Shown here piece after piece: positions 53,480-63,930 of a DNA stretch of 64,000 nt. The stretch comes from Xanthostigma xanthostigma (Eukaryota > Arthropoda > Insecta > Raphidioptera > Raphidiidae): contig OY754469.1 of assembly GCA_963575645.1 (NCBI GenBank), positions 37,654,753 to 37,718,752 on the forward strand, in the 5' to 3' direction. The translations under genes were made by a program, and so were the position numbers. Within the stretch, counting starts at the first letter, position 1. Every line of letters begins with the position of its first letter. A model generated the notes under the pieces. That model was given only the letters and a program-made list of their open reading frames with translations, ran no database searches and had not been told where the DNA came from.

Positions 53480-53885
53480 ATCTCAACGTTATGCTATAAC
53501 GGTGTGTTTTATATATTAATGGTATACTTTTCATAACGGCTTATTATTCTATTTATTTTTTCAAGAAAGTTTTGTTAAACATTTTTTTTCTAAACTTTAT
53601 ATAGTTTCGGAAATATTTAAAAAAAAAAAAATTCAGTTGTTCTTTTGTTTTGTAGATCTGTCAAAAAAAACTAGTTAAGCATGCTTTAATTAATTTTTAC
53701 ACGACGTGGAACACATTATGTAGGAAACTATGGCAACGAATAGCAAATATGATATTGATTACTAGACATTACCCGCGTCACCTCACGCGATATCAAAAAA
53801 ATTATTTTGGTTATTTTACTATATCAAATGTAAATATTTTGAAGTTGGAATGGTCCCGTCGCCCAATTGGCTGGAATTTTTTTAT
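53480..53885 (-). repeat. Repeat family A copy, partial
   Basis: GTTATGCTATAACGGTGTG, ATGGTATACTTTTCATAACG, CTATGGCAACGAATAGC, CATTACCCGCGTCACCTCAC and the end GTCGCCCAATTGGCTGGAA. Confidence 0.8.
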
Positions 53886-54146
53886 TCACCTGCGCGACTT
53901 GGCTCATGGCTGAAGTCATGATAACAGTTTTGAATCAACCTGTGAAGTTAAGATAGGTAACAAAAGTCACCAGGGAATTGGCAACACTGCGCTGTGCATA
54001 TCTTATATACCAATGTGTCCTTAACTACAGTAAGATACCAAAATTTAAGGTGTTAGTCATCATTATACCTAGTACGGTTTCGTTTAATGGAGCGACAAAA
54101 CAACGAAACAATATAAAACATATCCGTCCCATGCATAAAATCGATG
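53886..54146. other. Unassigned stretch
   Basis: Nothing recognisable. Confidence 0.4.
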
Positions 54147-54475
54147 CCGGTTTCACCCGGGTGCAAAAGAACGAATGGGGGGAGGGACATGAGTACGCAT
54201 ATTCACCTTAGTTTACCGAGATGAATGTTGTGTCCAAATTTCATAATGATCGGAGTTACCATTCAAAAGTTTTTGTCGGACGGACACATTTTGAGTTACT
54301 ACATTTTGCAACATTTTTCATTGATTCTCCTCTCCTATTGGTCGTAGCGTGATATTATATAGCCTATAGCCTTCCAACAAAAAACATTTTTTTCAATTTG
54401 AACCAGTAGTTCCTAAGATTAGCGCGTTTAACCAAACAAACAAACAAACTCTTCAGCTTTATATATTAGTATAGA
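54147..54475 (-). mobile_element. Helitron, truncated at its 3' end
   Basis: Minus strand starts A|TCTATACTAATATATAAAG at 54475, with GAAGAGTTTGTTTGTTTGTT and CGCTAATCTTAGGAACTAC. It runs to CACCCGGGTGAAACCGG at 54147 without the final hairpin/CTAG. Collinear with 17279-17892 but without the tRNA-containing segment. Confidence 0.7.
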
Positions 54476-54518
54476 TTGTAAAGGGGGGAAAGATTTATAC
54501 GATACTGAAGGGAGACCA

Positions 54519-54926
54519 GAGCGGGATGGCGTAGTGGTGGGAGCACTGGACTTGCATTCGGGAGGTACCCGGTTCAGATCTCGGCGGGGGCAGATGGGGG
54601 CTGGGAATTTTTGCCTGCTGCCTCTAGCCGAGAAACGGTAACTCCTGTACCGGCCTTCTTGTTGAGGATTTCCATGGTTTCTCTCAATAATTCCAGATAA
54701 ATATCGAAATGGTTCCTTATTCAGGGCCATGGTCAATTACCTGTGAAACTCACCTGCTCAAAATTTGCCTATCTTAATGTCCAAAATTTTCTTGCTATTA
54801 ATTAAGAGGAAGTTTAAAAATGTAAAAAATAACGGGAAAATAGTAATGGTGCGAATGGCGTCTGTTATGACATAAAGTCGAGAAACGGACGTTAACCGTA
54901 TTATTATTATTATTATATTATATTGT
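54519..54926 (+). mobile_element. tRNA-Ala-derived SINE
   Basis: Head GGGATGGCGTAGTGGTGGGA (A box), ACTTGCATTCGG (anticodon TGC, alanine-type) and CCCGGTTCAGATCTC (B box). The body has GGGGGCTGGGAATTTTTGCC, TGTACCGGCCTTCTTGTTGA, TTCCATGGTTTCTC and GGTTCCTTATTCAGGGCCATGG. The tail is ATT repeats at ~54899-54925. RNA polymerase III promoter boxes plus body plus simple tail is the SINE pattern; the partner LINE is unknown. The minus-strand 102-codon frame at 54428-54736 is antisense to it. Confidence 0.8.
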
Positions 54927-55299
54927 GAAGTATAAGTGAATGACTCACTCCTTAAATTTTGCATTTATAGTATACCTACGCTACATTCATAGTCCGCGGG
55001 GAATGTTTGCACGATTCATGTCAGATATCGGTAGAAATTCACTTCTACAACATTTCTATTTTAGGGCATCATGTAGTTCTCTATTATTGATTCAATTTTT
55101 AAGTAATAAAATAAAAAAAAATATTTTCTTTTTTTCAACGCGAATATTGTAAGCAAGTATTTTGTATTCTTAAAGGGCGCGCACACTATACCAGCACGAC
55201 CAACACAGCGCGGACCAGAAAAGCCGGTTCGCGAAGATACCCATGTCAATTTTTGTCTAGCCGTGCTGGACCAATTTAGTGCGCTAGTGACGTGTCGTA
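54927..55299. other. Unassigned stretch
   Basis: 55170-55280 is GC-richer (CACGACCAACACAGCGC, GGTTCGCGAAGATACCC) and begins GGGCGCGCACACTATACCAG, but no partner end is seen. No gene. Confidence 0.35.
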
Positions 55300-55521
55300 G
55301 ATATTAGACTAGAATACGCGAGTAAGCTGTGAAAGTGTCTGCAATTCAGAGAGACAAGTTCCCTATCTCTATGGTAACTAATGATACAAAACAATGCTGA
55401 TTTGAGTAAACATATTATATAATGATACGGAACGTTTGCAGCGTTCTCTCCCTGAACTGCAGACACTTTCACTTATGGCAAGCATACCCGCTAGCATACT
55501 CTAGTAACTTATATCTCTATG
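55300..55521. mobile_element. CATAGAGATAT MITE, copy 3 (solo, inverted)
   Basis: Right end ACTTATATCTCTATG; left end begins GATATTAGACTAGAATACGC, with the first few bases lost. GTCGTA occurs just before the left end and after the right end, a partial target duplication. Inner blocks GTGAAAGTGTCTGCA, TGGTAACTAATGATACAAAA and AGCGTTCTCTCCCTGA match copies 1 and 2. Shows that this MITE also moves outside Helitrons. Confidence 0.75.
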
Positions 55522-55739
55522 GTCGTAAGTATTCATTAATCAATTTTCATTAATAGGGTTTGTTATATTAATAACAATGATTTTAATATTCAAGAACATA
55601 TAGAAAATTAAATAAAAAATTGAAACTTTATTTTAATTTTATAAACCTTTTTATAATAATTTATAATAATAATAATTATTATTATCTTTTTTCTTACATT
55701 TCAACATTATAGTGCAGGAAAATTTTTAGAAGTTGCAAT

Positions 55740-56092
55740 TAGTCAAAGTGCCCGTCGCCATGAACCATTTAAAATGTCTGACACCTCGAATATGTTCGAC
55801 ATATTCGAGGTGTCAGACATTTTAAATGGTTCATGTTATTTGTCAGAGAACATTATTTTAGCGTTTTGGTTGGAGTTTTTAAGCTATCCAATTAAAAAAA
55901 CAAACAGTAGGTATCTATAAATTTTTACATATCGTCAAAACGACACCTTTCAGAAAATTTAGAGGGAAAACGCCCCAAAATCAAGAAAAGTCAAAGAGGA
56001 AATAGGTGTTAGACTAGGCCTAATGAAGCAATATACAAAGTTTGGGGAGAGTATGTGTCAGTAAAATTTGTGCCGACGGGCACTCTGACTAT
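55740..56092. mobile_element. MITE family C, copy 2, with an inserted palindrome
   Basis: Ends TTAGTCAAAGTGCCCGTCG and CGACGGGCACTCTGACTAT. Inner blocks TTGTCAGAGAACATTATTTT, AGAGGGAAAACGCCCCAAAA and ACTAGGCCTAATGAAGC are the inverse of 15725-15985. Just inside the left end sits a 76-bp palindrome absent from copy 1. Confidence 0.8.
55761..55836. repeat. Perfect palindrome with 36-bp arms
   Basis: TGAACCATTTAAAATGTCTG and ACACCTCGAATATGT pair exactly with ACATATTCGAGGTGT and CAGACATTTTAAATGGTTCA around a 4-6 nt centre. Such exact arms imply recent origin or strong constraint. Confidence 0.9.
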
Positions 56093-57742
56093 AAATACTT
56101 ATTTACTGTAATTTTACTTAAATTGTCATTAGTCTCCATGAAGACACTAATTGTACGTTGAGATTTGAGAATAATTACAGTGACTTATAAGCAGTATATT
56201 TGCAGAATGTGTTTCAAATCTTGTATATGTGAAATGTAATAAATATTTCATTAAATTTCAAAACATTTATGAAATTAAAAATAATTAGTTGAAAATTACA
56301 CAACGATTGTGAATTTTCAAGATTTGACGAATGAAATTCAATGTCGACTTTGAATTTTCAATGGCATTCTTTAAATTTCAATAAAGTATTTGAATATTAG
56401 AAGGCTGATCGTCGTTGGTTCTGCAATAGCTCTTATGTGCAAAAAGTAAAATTTGAAGAAAAAACCAAAAAGTGGTTATTTCAGCAATGGATGGTAAGAA
56501 CTAGGAATTTCAGAGGTATATTACTAGTTCATACTTATCTTCACTATACGTGTTTAATTAAGACGAAGTATTTTCTTAAAAAAATATTTAACGTTAATTT
56601 CGGATTGATTGGCACATGGGAGGAATTATTTGATACAACTTTTCATATAAGAGTTACTTCCCCTTGTTGGTTACTGTAAAATTAATTTGGAGGTATTACT
56701 AGTGTATAGAGCTCCGTTTCCTGAATCTTTTCATTTAAAACACGTAAAATCTGCCAATTATGCACATAAAAGCTATTACAGACCAACGACGTGATATTAA
56801 AAGTCAATCATTTATGTAATTTATTTTATTTAATATAGTACAAGTTCTTGATTTTTCAAATCTTTTTGTTTATGAATTTTCAATATATTTTTAACAGTGT
56901 AGTGGACAGTATCGATGTCGTGTCCTAGAATTATCGCTACTGTCCACCCTAGACACCAGGTACCTCTAGTTCACAAAGTTTGTAGACGTTCTCATGAATC
57001 GAACGCACAAAACCACTCAAAAAATCGATAGTTCATTGCTTTATTCCCAGGACTAAGTATCCTACTATTAACTTTTTATTAATATTTGTAAAGCTTTCTA
57101 ATATCAGACGAATCTAGTCACGAAGTATAAAGAATGCTGGGCAGATAAAATTATTGTTGCTATTTCATTTTATTGGACGATAACCTTCGATAGCTGTCTC
57201 TCTCCTATCTACAGATGGTGATCTATAATTTATGCCGGTGATGGTTGGAGGCTGGAGCAGGAGAAGAGATCAAGGTAAAGCAGCCACTGTCGGTTGGTAG
57301 GTGATTTTGGTTTTATATATACGCGTCGACACCTCCTTACTGGGATGCTATCCGTGTAGTTCGGATTCCTCGACTACCCCTTTTGCATTCTACATCGCCC
57401 ACTGCTGAACAGAAAACAGACCCGGATCAAGGAGGACAAAACTCACTACAATCGCAGCTTCCAGATTTCACACTTTCAATACAGAGTGTGTACTGTGTCA
57501 GAGATATGACATAGCTACTACACAAGTATTTTCCAAATAACCGATACCATTAATTGTTTAATTACGATCAAGTTATCCGTAATACTAAATGATTACAAAG
57601 AGCTAGCTATAGTTTGCTGTTAGCTGTATGCAAACACACTTCTTTGTCAACGATACTATGGAATACTAGAGTGACCTGTGCGAATTATTCGCACTAAATA
57701 AGTATAATAATTATCACTTTACAAAATTATTTTTTAAATATG
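56093..57742. other. Largest unassigned stretch (~1.65 kb)
   Basis: No convincing gene. An 80-codon plus-strand frame at 56437-56679 (MQKVKFEEKTKKWLFQQWMV) has no recognised motif. 57215-57430 is GC-richer (GATGGTTGGAGGCTGGAGC, CACCTCCTTACTGGGATGC, CCCGGATCAAGGAGG) with no partner in the window; possibly part of a mobile element, not assigned. Confidence 0.45.
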
Positions 57743-58200
57743 ATTGCAGGTATTCAATTCGTTTCTAATTTTGCACACTGCTTATAACGTTCTTCTTTTG
57801 GTTGTATTACAATATGAAGCTCGGATGACAGATCGAAGAAATATTTTACTAAAATTGTCATATAGAGGCGCAAGTAGCGAAAGCGTTGAGCTAAGCCGTC
57901 AGATGGCATCATGCAGCATTGCTGTGACGTTGTTCAGCGTTGCTCGCTGTTTCAAAATTAGAGCCGTCAGATGGCAGTATGCATTATTGTGTCTTAATGT
58001 ATATATTATGTAAATAAATCATTCAACTCAATTTAATGAATCAAAATTTATTGCAGGTATTCAATTCGTTTCTAATTTTGCACACAGCTTATAACGTTTT
58101 TCTTTTTGTTGTATTACAATATGAAGGTCAGATGACAGATCGAAGTGTTGACGTTGTTTCAAAAATAAAGACGTCAGATGGCAGACGTTGTTCAGCGTTG
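57743..58200 (+). repeat. Direct repeat, ~145 bp, two copies 307 bp apart
   Basis: ATTGCAGGTATTCAATTCG, TTTCTAATTTTGCACAC, TTGTATTACAATATGAAG and ATGACAGATCGAAG start at 57743 and 58050. GTCAGATGGCAG also recurs. The plus-strand 89-codon frame (57744-58013) lies in the first copy and is not maintained in the second. Confidence 0.8.
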
Positions 58201-58672
58201 CTAATAATTTATTAATTTACAAAAACAAAAGCAGTAATAAATTTTTTAGTTGTCGATGTCAGTAGAGCAAGCAATTATCTGTAAAATGATATATAATTAT
58301 GTGGAGAAATTGTGAGGTTTTTTCTAAAAAGGGAGGCAAACATTTTAACCTTAACGTATTAATATATATTTGAAAACTAATGTCACCGTCGGGATTCAAA
58401 ATTTTCATTTTTGAAAACAGAGTCGATTTAAAAATTCTATAATGATTTTCAGACAAAGTGCTCTTTAACCCAGCGCGAGTACTCTACTAATATCTAAAAT
58501 ATCAACGTTTTAAGTCCATTCCTGCACAAAAGCAGCCAATAATATTCAACGCGATAGAAATGCGCGGACCGGGCTAATCAGATGTCCTGACAACACGATA
58601 TTTATGGTGTTTACATGACGTAAGTTTAACGGGCTCGATGAGGTGCTGCACTGGTTCGACCATTGTTTAGAG
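58201..58672. other. Unassigned stretch
   Basis: No gene. The minus-strand frame 58259-58456 has no motif. Confidence 0.4.
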
Positions 58673-58760
58673 CAGAGTTTCTCAAACTTTTCGCTTAGGG
58701 ATCCCCTAGGGCAGTCATGACTGATCCACAGAGGCTTTTTAGAATTTTTTTTTTAGAAAT
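58673..58760. mobile_element. hAT-type end, orphan
   Basis: CAGAGTTTCTCAAACTTTTC and CTTAGGGATCCCCTAGGGC is a typical hAT inverted-repeat end (compare 18507). No matching right end or target duplication is found downstream, so only a fragment is claimed. Confidence 0.5.
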
Positions 58761-58856
58761 AGAAATAAGATTTATTTTTTCAAATTTGTACATAATTTGG
58801 TATTAGTAATTACATACGTCACAATTTTAAATGACCCACGTGTTTATTTCTATAAA

Positions 58857-59034
58857 CTTTTATAAATTGATGAAACACCAGCTGCACGCACGAAACGTTC
58901 TCTGGTGTAACGTTCCGCCTGACCCTGTGCATGCAAGCGAGAGCGCAGTATAAGCGATAGAGAAGCACGGTCGGAATACGTTATCACGTAAAACTATCGT
59001 CCGTAAACCGACTTTACAGACAACCAATTTTTTT
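58857..59034. repeat. Dispersed repeat family K, copy 2 (internally deleted)
   Basis: TTTTATAAATTGATGAAACACC, AGCTGCACGCACGAAAC, TAACGTTCCGCCTGACC, GCAAGCGAGAGCGCAGTATA, then ACGTTATCACGTAAAACTAT and ACTTTACAGACAACCAATT. Confidence 0.7.
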
Positions 59035-59197
59035 ATATCATATAAGAGAACAGTCAATAATACCAAAAAAAAAAAGACGAACAAGTGCGATTAAAACTCG
59101 CGCCCTAAATGTTCCCCACCGATATTTCATAAAAATGTTTGTCATGCATTAATTCTATACCTATTATAAAATCAGAAATTTATGACTTTCGGATTTT

Positions 59198-59897
59198 GAC
59201 GTGATAACGTCTTATAAATTGATGAATCACCAATATTATAAATTGATAAAACACCGGCTGCATGTACGAAAAAGTGTAACGTAACGTTCTTAACGTTCGT
59301 AACGCGTAACGCATAACGCATAACGCGTAACGTTCCGCCTGACCCTGTGCGTGCTTTTTGCTAATTTCTCGCTCAATTTAAATCAGATCGGTTTGAAACC
59401 AGTCTTAAACGAAAGAGGAGAACATTTTACATAGATTTCGTATAACAGAATTTGCCTAAACAGTTTTTTTATACAAATTTATATAGAAAAATATTTTACA
59501 CAAATTTATATAGAAAAATAGCGGTATAAATGCAATGTTGTCTAATGCATGGCGCGACGCGGTCGGTTGTCTTTGTTTGCCGTACATGGAAATTAGAAGC
59601 AAACGTATGTCTTGTCTTAACATGAAAACGGCTGCATTTCTAATGTTTAATTCAATTTTTTGACATTAGTATATTGTGAAATGCAACGCCTTCTAAGTTA
59701 AGTATTGGAATAACTAATTATTATTAGAACATAATACTTTGTAAGTTGCAAACGTCACTTTTGACATTTCTTATCATTCCGACACCAAGGATAAGCGGAT
59801 TGAAACCAAATTTTGGGAGGTTTAGGTTATGTATTACGGAATACGTTATCACGTAAAACTATCGTCCGTAAACCGACTTTACAGACAACCAATTTTT
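59198..59897. repeat. Dispersed repeat family K, copy 3
   Basis: Start GACGTGATAACGTCTTATAA (59198) with a short internal duplication of ATAAATTGATGAA/ATAAATTGATAAA; end ATTACGGAATACGTTATCAC to CAGACAACCAATTTTTTT (~59897). A small family-A scrap (AGCGGATTGAAACCAAATTT, about 59794) lies within. Contains the ACGCATA microrepeat. Confidence 0.6.
59282..59336. repeat. TAACG/ACGCATA short tandem repeat
   Basis: TAACGTTCTTAACGTTCG, then GTAACGCGTAACGCATAACG and CATAACGCGTAACG: an expansion of the single TAACGTTCCGCC found in the other family-K copies. Confidence 0.85.
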
Positions 59898-60041
59898 TTC
59901 TTTACTTGTGCTATGTAACCTTCTTTCGCGCCAAACAAGATTCTACGTTAACGGGAAACATTAAAAGTTTTGATAAATGAATCAGTATGAAAAAAAACTG
60001 ATCAAGTGATTTGCAATTCTAAAAACAAAAAAGATAATTGT
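59898..60041. other. Unassigned stretch
   Basis: Nothing recognisable. Confidence 0.35.
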
Positions 60042-60112
60042 ATCGGTCAGTAATCGATCACAGGGCGCTCGCATGGCAGACGAGCATTCTACCACTAAAC
60101 CACCGTCGCTCT
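60042..60112 (-). tRNA. tRNA-Gly(GCC)-like sequence, T arm degraded
   Basis: Minus strand GCGACGGTGGTTTAGTGGTA then GAATGCTCGTCTGCCATGCG and AGCGCCCTGTGATCGATTAC. The A box (TGGTTTAGTGG) and the anticodon arm CTCGT-CTGCCAT-GCGAG (anticodon GCC) are intact and very close to tRNA-Gly. The B box is changed (GTGATCGATTAC for GGTTCGATTCC), the T stem does not pair, and no 3' acceptor partner for GCGACGG is present. A pseudo-tRNA or the head of a tRNA-Gly-derived SINE. Confidence 0.7.
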
Positions 60113-60164
60113 TATAATGACTTGCTGCTTACACTGCATTACTAAAAGTAGTTACTGTTTTTCT

Positions 60165-60806
60165 GTAAGCTTTCTAAATTTCAAAAGTGTATTAAAAAAT
60201 TCAACTTTTCTAAATTTTGCAAGGCATACCCTTTTAAAAAAATACTATTTTTACGAAAACCGAAATTTTACGAAACTTTCGCAAAATCATCACGCTTATA
60301 GAAAAAAAAACACGCTGAATCCAATGAGCACAAACAAACGTCTGTATGTCTCTTGGTTTAGAAGTTATTTGCGTTTATAGTTTTCAGAAAATCATATAAA
60401 ATCTTCGAATGGCCGTAATTTCCAAACTATAAAAAGAGATATAGACGTTTGTTTACGCTCATTGAATTGAGCGTAATTTTTTATGTAAGCATTCTCAATT
60501 TCAAAAGTATACCTATTAAATAATTCGATTTTTCAACTTTTTCAAGGAATACCTACTCCTTTAAAAAAAATGCGATTTTTGACGAAAATCGCATTCTTAA
60601 GGAACTTTGGCAAAATCATCATGCTTATAGAAAAAACACGCTGAATCTAATGTGCACAAACAAACGTCTGTATATATTTTGGTTTAGAAGTTATTTGCGT
60701 TTATAGTTTTCAAAAAATCATATAAAACCTCCGAATGGCCGCCCCTAATATCTGGCCGCCCTAGGCACGGGCCTACTTCGCCTTAGGGCAAATCCGCCAC
60801 TGGTTG
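60165..60806. mobile_element. hAT-type element right end with internal 320-bp tandem repeat
   Basis: The right end GGGCAAATCCGCCACTG (reverse complement CAGTGGCGGATTTGCCC) and the preceding GGCCGCCCTAGGCACGGGCC match the element at 13430-14369. Upstream, two ~320-bp units begin GTAAGCTTTCTAAATTTC (60165) and GTAAGCATTCTCAATTTC (60485) and share ATCATCACGCTTATAGAA, GAATC.AATG.GCACAAAC and AGAAGTTATTTGCGTTTATA. The left end was not found. The 87-codon frame at 60117-60380 lies in the first unit only. Confidence 0.65.
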
Positions 60807-61814
60807 TTGAACAAAGAAAGAATGGCTACAGCAATTAATCGCCATCTCTTCCTCTGCCATTTGGCTCGCGTAGGCCAAACTAGCACTCCACGTGTAACAC
60901 GTTTGAATCGCTCAATCGTGATACAATAGTATATTGTGCAACTAGTGCGACAATGCCGCACGAGTTGCACATACTATTTTTTATTACGAATTAAATTAAA
61001 TAAAAATTAAAATTTTATTACGAATTAAAAAAAAAATTAGAAGTAATAAGAATTAAAATTAAATCATTAAAAAGTTGTTAAAATTGTCAAGAATAAAAGT
61101 CCATAATCAAAAATTTTAACCTCAAATCTGCTTCAAATGACAGTTTGTTTCGTTGACATTAACACCATTATTATTTTGTTTTTTTCTCTGAATTTGCGTG
61201 CGGCAAACAATAATTTCAGTGCGACAAATAAAGTTTCCGCACGCAAATGAAAATAGCTACTTTTCAACCGTAACAGCATGCGTAAAGATACCACTTTTTC
61301 CGCATGAGTAATGAAAAAAGTCAATTAATGTGTTCGTTGGCTATATACGAAGGGATCTTACAGTACTACAGAAATCAGTGCAAATTAACTATCGAACTAT
61401 GATTAATTTGTGTGGATTTTCAGTGGGAAGACATGTTGTTAAACACTGGCACACAGAGAATGTAAAGTCCCAGAGGTTATCCCACATTCTCGCTCAGATA
61501 TCCCGGCAGACATTGCGAGCAAATTTCCTCAATTCATTTTATACATTGTCATTAATTACTAGATACTTGAAATTGCGCCTATACATTATAAACTATGCAG
61601 ATTTATTTACATATAAATAATGTGCTTATGCCACCGAATAATTGTATATTGTTAAACAAAGCTCCATAGTTTAATTATCCAATCCTTTAATACAAAATCA
61701 GTTGTATCCGAGTTTTTGATTCGTTTTTTTAAATAAAACTGAAAAAAAAAACTCATGGCTACAACCACACCAACGTGAAGCATTTATAGCTATGGGTGAT
61801 TCAGAACTTTATAA
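60807..61814. other. Unassigned AT-rich stretch
   Basis: No gene. 60860-60970 (TCGCGTAGGCCAAACTAGC) and 61190-61310 (GCGTGCGGCAAACAATAATT, CCGCACGCAAATGAAAATAG, GCATGCGTAAAGATACC) look like transposon scraps but have no matching partner. The plus-strand 96-codon frame at 61330-61620 has no recognised motif. Confidence 0.4.
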
Positions 61815-62492
61815 TCACTATACATATTATAAAACAAAGTCCCCCCCCGCCGCGTCTGTCTATTTAAACGCGAAAAACTCAAAAATTGCCGAACGAATTT
61901 TCATACGGTTTTCACCAATGAACGGAGTAATTTGAGAAAAAGGTTTATTATGTATAATTCATTAATGTTTTGTGTAAATTGGTTGAAACATAACGATGAT
62001 TGTTGAACACATAGAGATATAAGTAACTAGAGTTCTCTAGTTCGTATGCTTGCCATGAGAGAGAGAACGCTGCAGAAAACCCAGAAAACTAGATATTTGT
62101 TTACTCATATCAGCATTGTTTTGTATCATTAGTTACCATGGAGGTAAGGAACTGTTCTCTGTCTGAATTGCAGACACTTTCACGGTTCACTCGCGTACTC
62201 TAGTCTAATATCTCTATGGTTGAACATGTCGGAAAAACAAGCCAACCGGTAGCTTTCATCGAAAACGCTGCCTAATCCCTTTGAGATATAACAAAACAAT
62301 GTATGGTGGATGGTTCCTCTTTTGTAAGTCTACAGAAAAGTCAGTGATGGCATTATGTCTATCTTTTAAGGATAGCTTACTATACCCATTTTAATGTTAA
62401 GCGCTTATCGTGGATATCAGTTTTGCAAACGTAAGTCGACGAAAAAACGGTGGCAATCTACAAGTTCGAGCGAAGCCAGACCGGGCCGCTAG
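61815..62492 (+). mobile_element. Non-autonomous Helitron, 678 bp, intact ends
   Basis: 5' A|TCACTATACATATTATAAAA then CCCCCCCCGCCGCGTCTG; 3' AAAAAACGGTGGCAATCTAC, AGCGAAGCCAGACCGGGCC then GCTAG|T. Collinear with 52120-52807 along its length, including the MITE at the same position. Confidence 0.85.
62010..62218. mobile_element. CATAGAGATAT MITE inside a Helitron, copy 2
   Basis: Ends CATAGAGATATAAGTAAC and (reverse complement) CATAGAGATATTAGACTAG. Perfect 8-bp target duplication GTTGAACA at 62002-62009 and 62219-62226, which fits a hAT-like mover. 209 bp, non-coding. Confidence 0.9.
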
Positions 62493-62821
62493 TTTTAAAT
62501 AAAAGCATTATTAAAGCGGGTATCCAAAAGACGTTTGTATACAAAATATGAGGTAGAAAAATTCCATAATGCAAGGTATAAAATACAAGCCGTTACCCAT
62601 GGCTTCGCATGCAATTGAGATGAAGCAAGAACAATATTACAGTCTTGTATCACGGGCCTGCGTCCTACTCGACAGCGACTATACAGTAGTGGATTCCTCA
62701 ACTCTCCCGTATAGCAGTGCCACTTTAAAACACAATACTTTTACACTTTCATTTTCTTTTTGGCCAGAAACCTTCAAGGACACGAACACAACCAAAGTGT
62801 CGTCGTAATCGGATAAATGGT
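62493..62821. other. Unassigned stretch
   Basis: Open frames 62495-62701 (minus) and 62569-62808 (plus) overlap and neither is recognisable. Confidence 0.4.
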
Positions 62822-62829
62822 ATAGGAGC

Positions 62830-63106
62830 CAAGGGCGTAGATATTTTATTTTTCTGAGGGGGGTAGGTAAAGCAAAAAAAATCAATATTTTTTTGTTTTT
62901 TTTTTTAATATCACACAAGAATATTCACAAAGGAAGATGTCAAGCAAAATATTAATTTCCAAACCAATTATACAATTTTTTTTCCAAGAAGTGTTTCTAA
63001 ATTTTATTTTTTTAGCCAGGTATTTGTATTATTTTCAATTTTATTTTTTTATAATCATGATCCTGGGGGGTAATTACCCCCTTTACCCCCCTTATCTACG
63101 CCCTTG
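62830..63106. mobile_element. hAT-type MITE, 277 bp
   Basis: Ends CAAGGGCGTAGATATTTTA and (reverse complement) CAAGGGCGTAGATAAGGGG. Flanking octamers ATAGGAGC (62822-62829) and ATAGGAAC (63107-63114) differ at one base. T-rich centre. Non-coding. Confidence 0.9.
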
Positions 63107-63114
63107 ATAGGAAC

Positions 63115-63710
63115 GGATAGGTCCCGAACAGACAAACGAACAAACGGACAATTTATGTATGATATTTGTGGGAAAACATTTCTTCTTATTGGTATTATTA
63201 CGAAAATAGTCAATGCTCGATAGTTATCGAAATACAAATAATATGTAGGTACAACAAAAATAGCACGCCTGTACATTTATGACTATTGAAAGGCAATGTA
63301 TACCAATGAATCGCCTTGTCTATAGTTGCTATCTCTGCATACGGTAGTTCCCCGATGCAATGCTAATGTCGTTTAGCGGTTATATTCGTATCGGCCTTAA
63401 TACACTCATTGATTGCGTTTTAATTACTATGCTCTAATAATTCTACGTCTCTTTCTGGTTCATTCATCTGTTATCTTTGTCCAACGACTAACGGCTCTAC
63501 ATTTTAAATTAAATAAAACGCAACGTTTTAAATTATTTTGACTATTAAGAATTTTCTTTGAAATCTTCGTCACATAAAGATCTTGAACTATAAAATACTT
63601 CTAATACACAGGAAACTCTCTATAACGAAAACCTTTCCATAAGTTCCAGAAGGTTGATTTTCCATCAGAAACGATACTTTTTTCTTGTAACGAGTTCTTT
63701 AAGGTAGTTT
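63115..63710. other. Unassigned stretch
   Basis: CTCTCTATAACGAAAACC near 63613 resembles a pogo/mariner end; nothing else. Confidence 0.4.
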
Positions 63711-63930
63711 ACTCGTGAAACGGCTTTTCTTAGAAATTTAATAAAATAGAAGTATAAGGTTAAAAAAGTGCACTATATTTAATTTAAAAAAAATGAAATT
63801 TTTTCAGCGGTCGTAACACGAGGTATTAACAATCAAAATGTGCAAAATTAACAAAATTAACTACGTATAAAGAAAACGAGTACCTACATTCCAGAACATC
63901 TCGAAAACGGTTCATAGTATATTTCTTATA
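63711..63930 (+). repeat. Dispersed repeat family H, copy 2
   Basis: Collinear with 47198-47421 (CTCGTGAAACGGCTTTTCTT, AATTTAATAAAAT, AATCAAAATGTGC, ATTCCAGAACATCTCGAAAA). Confidence 0.75.

Noticed and set aside
57744-58013. Possible 89-codon gene
   Set aside because: Lies in a duplicated segment whose second copy does not keep the frame.
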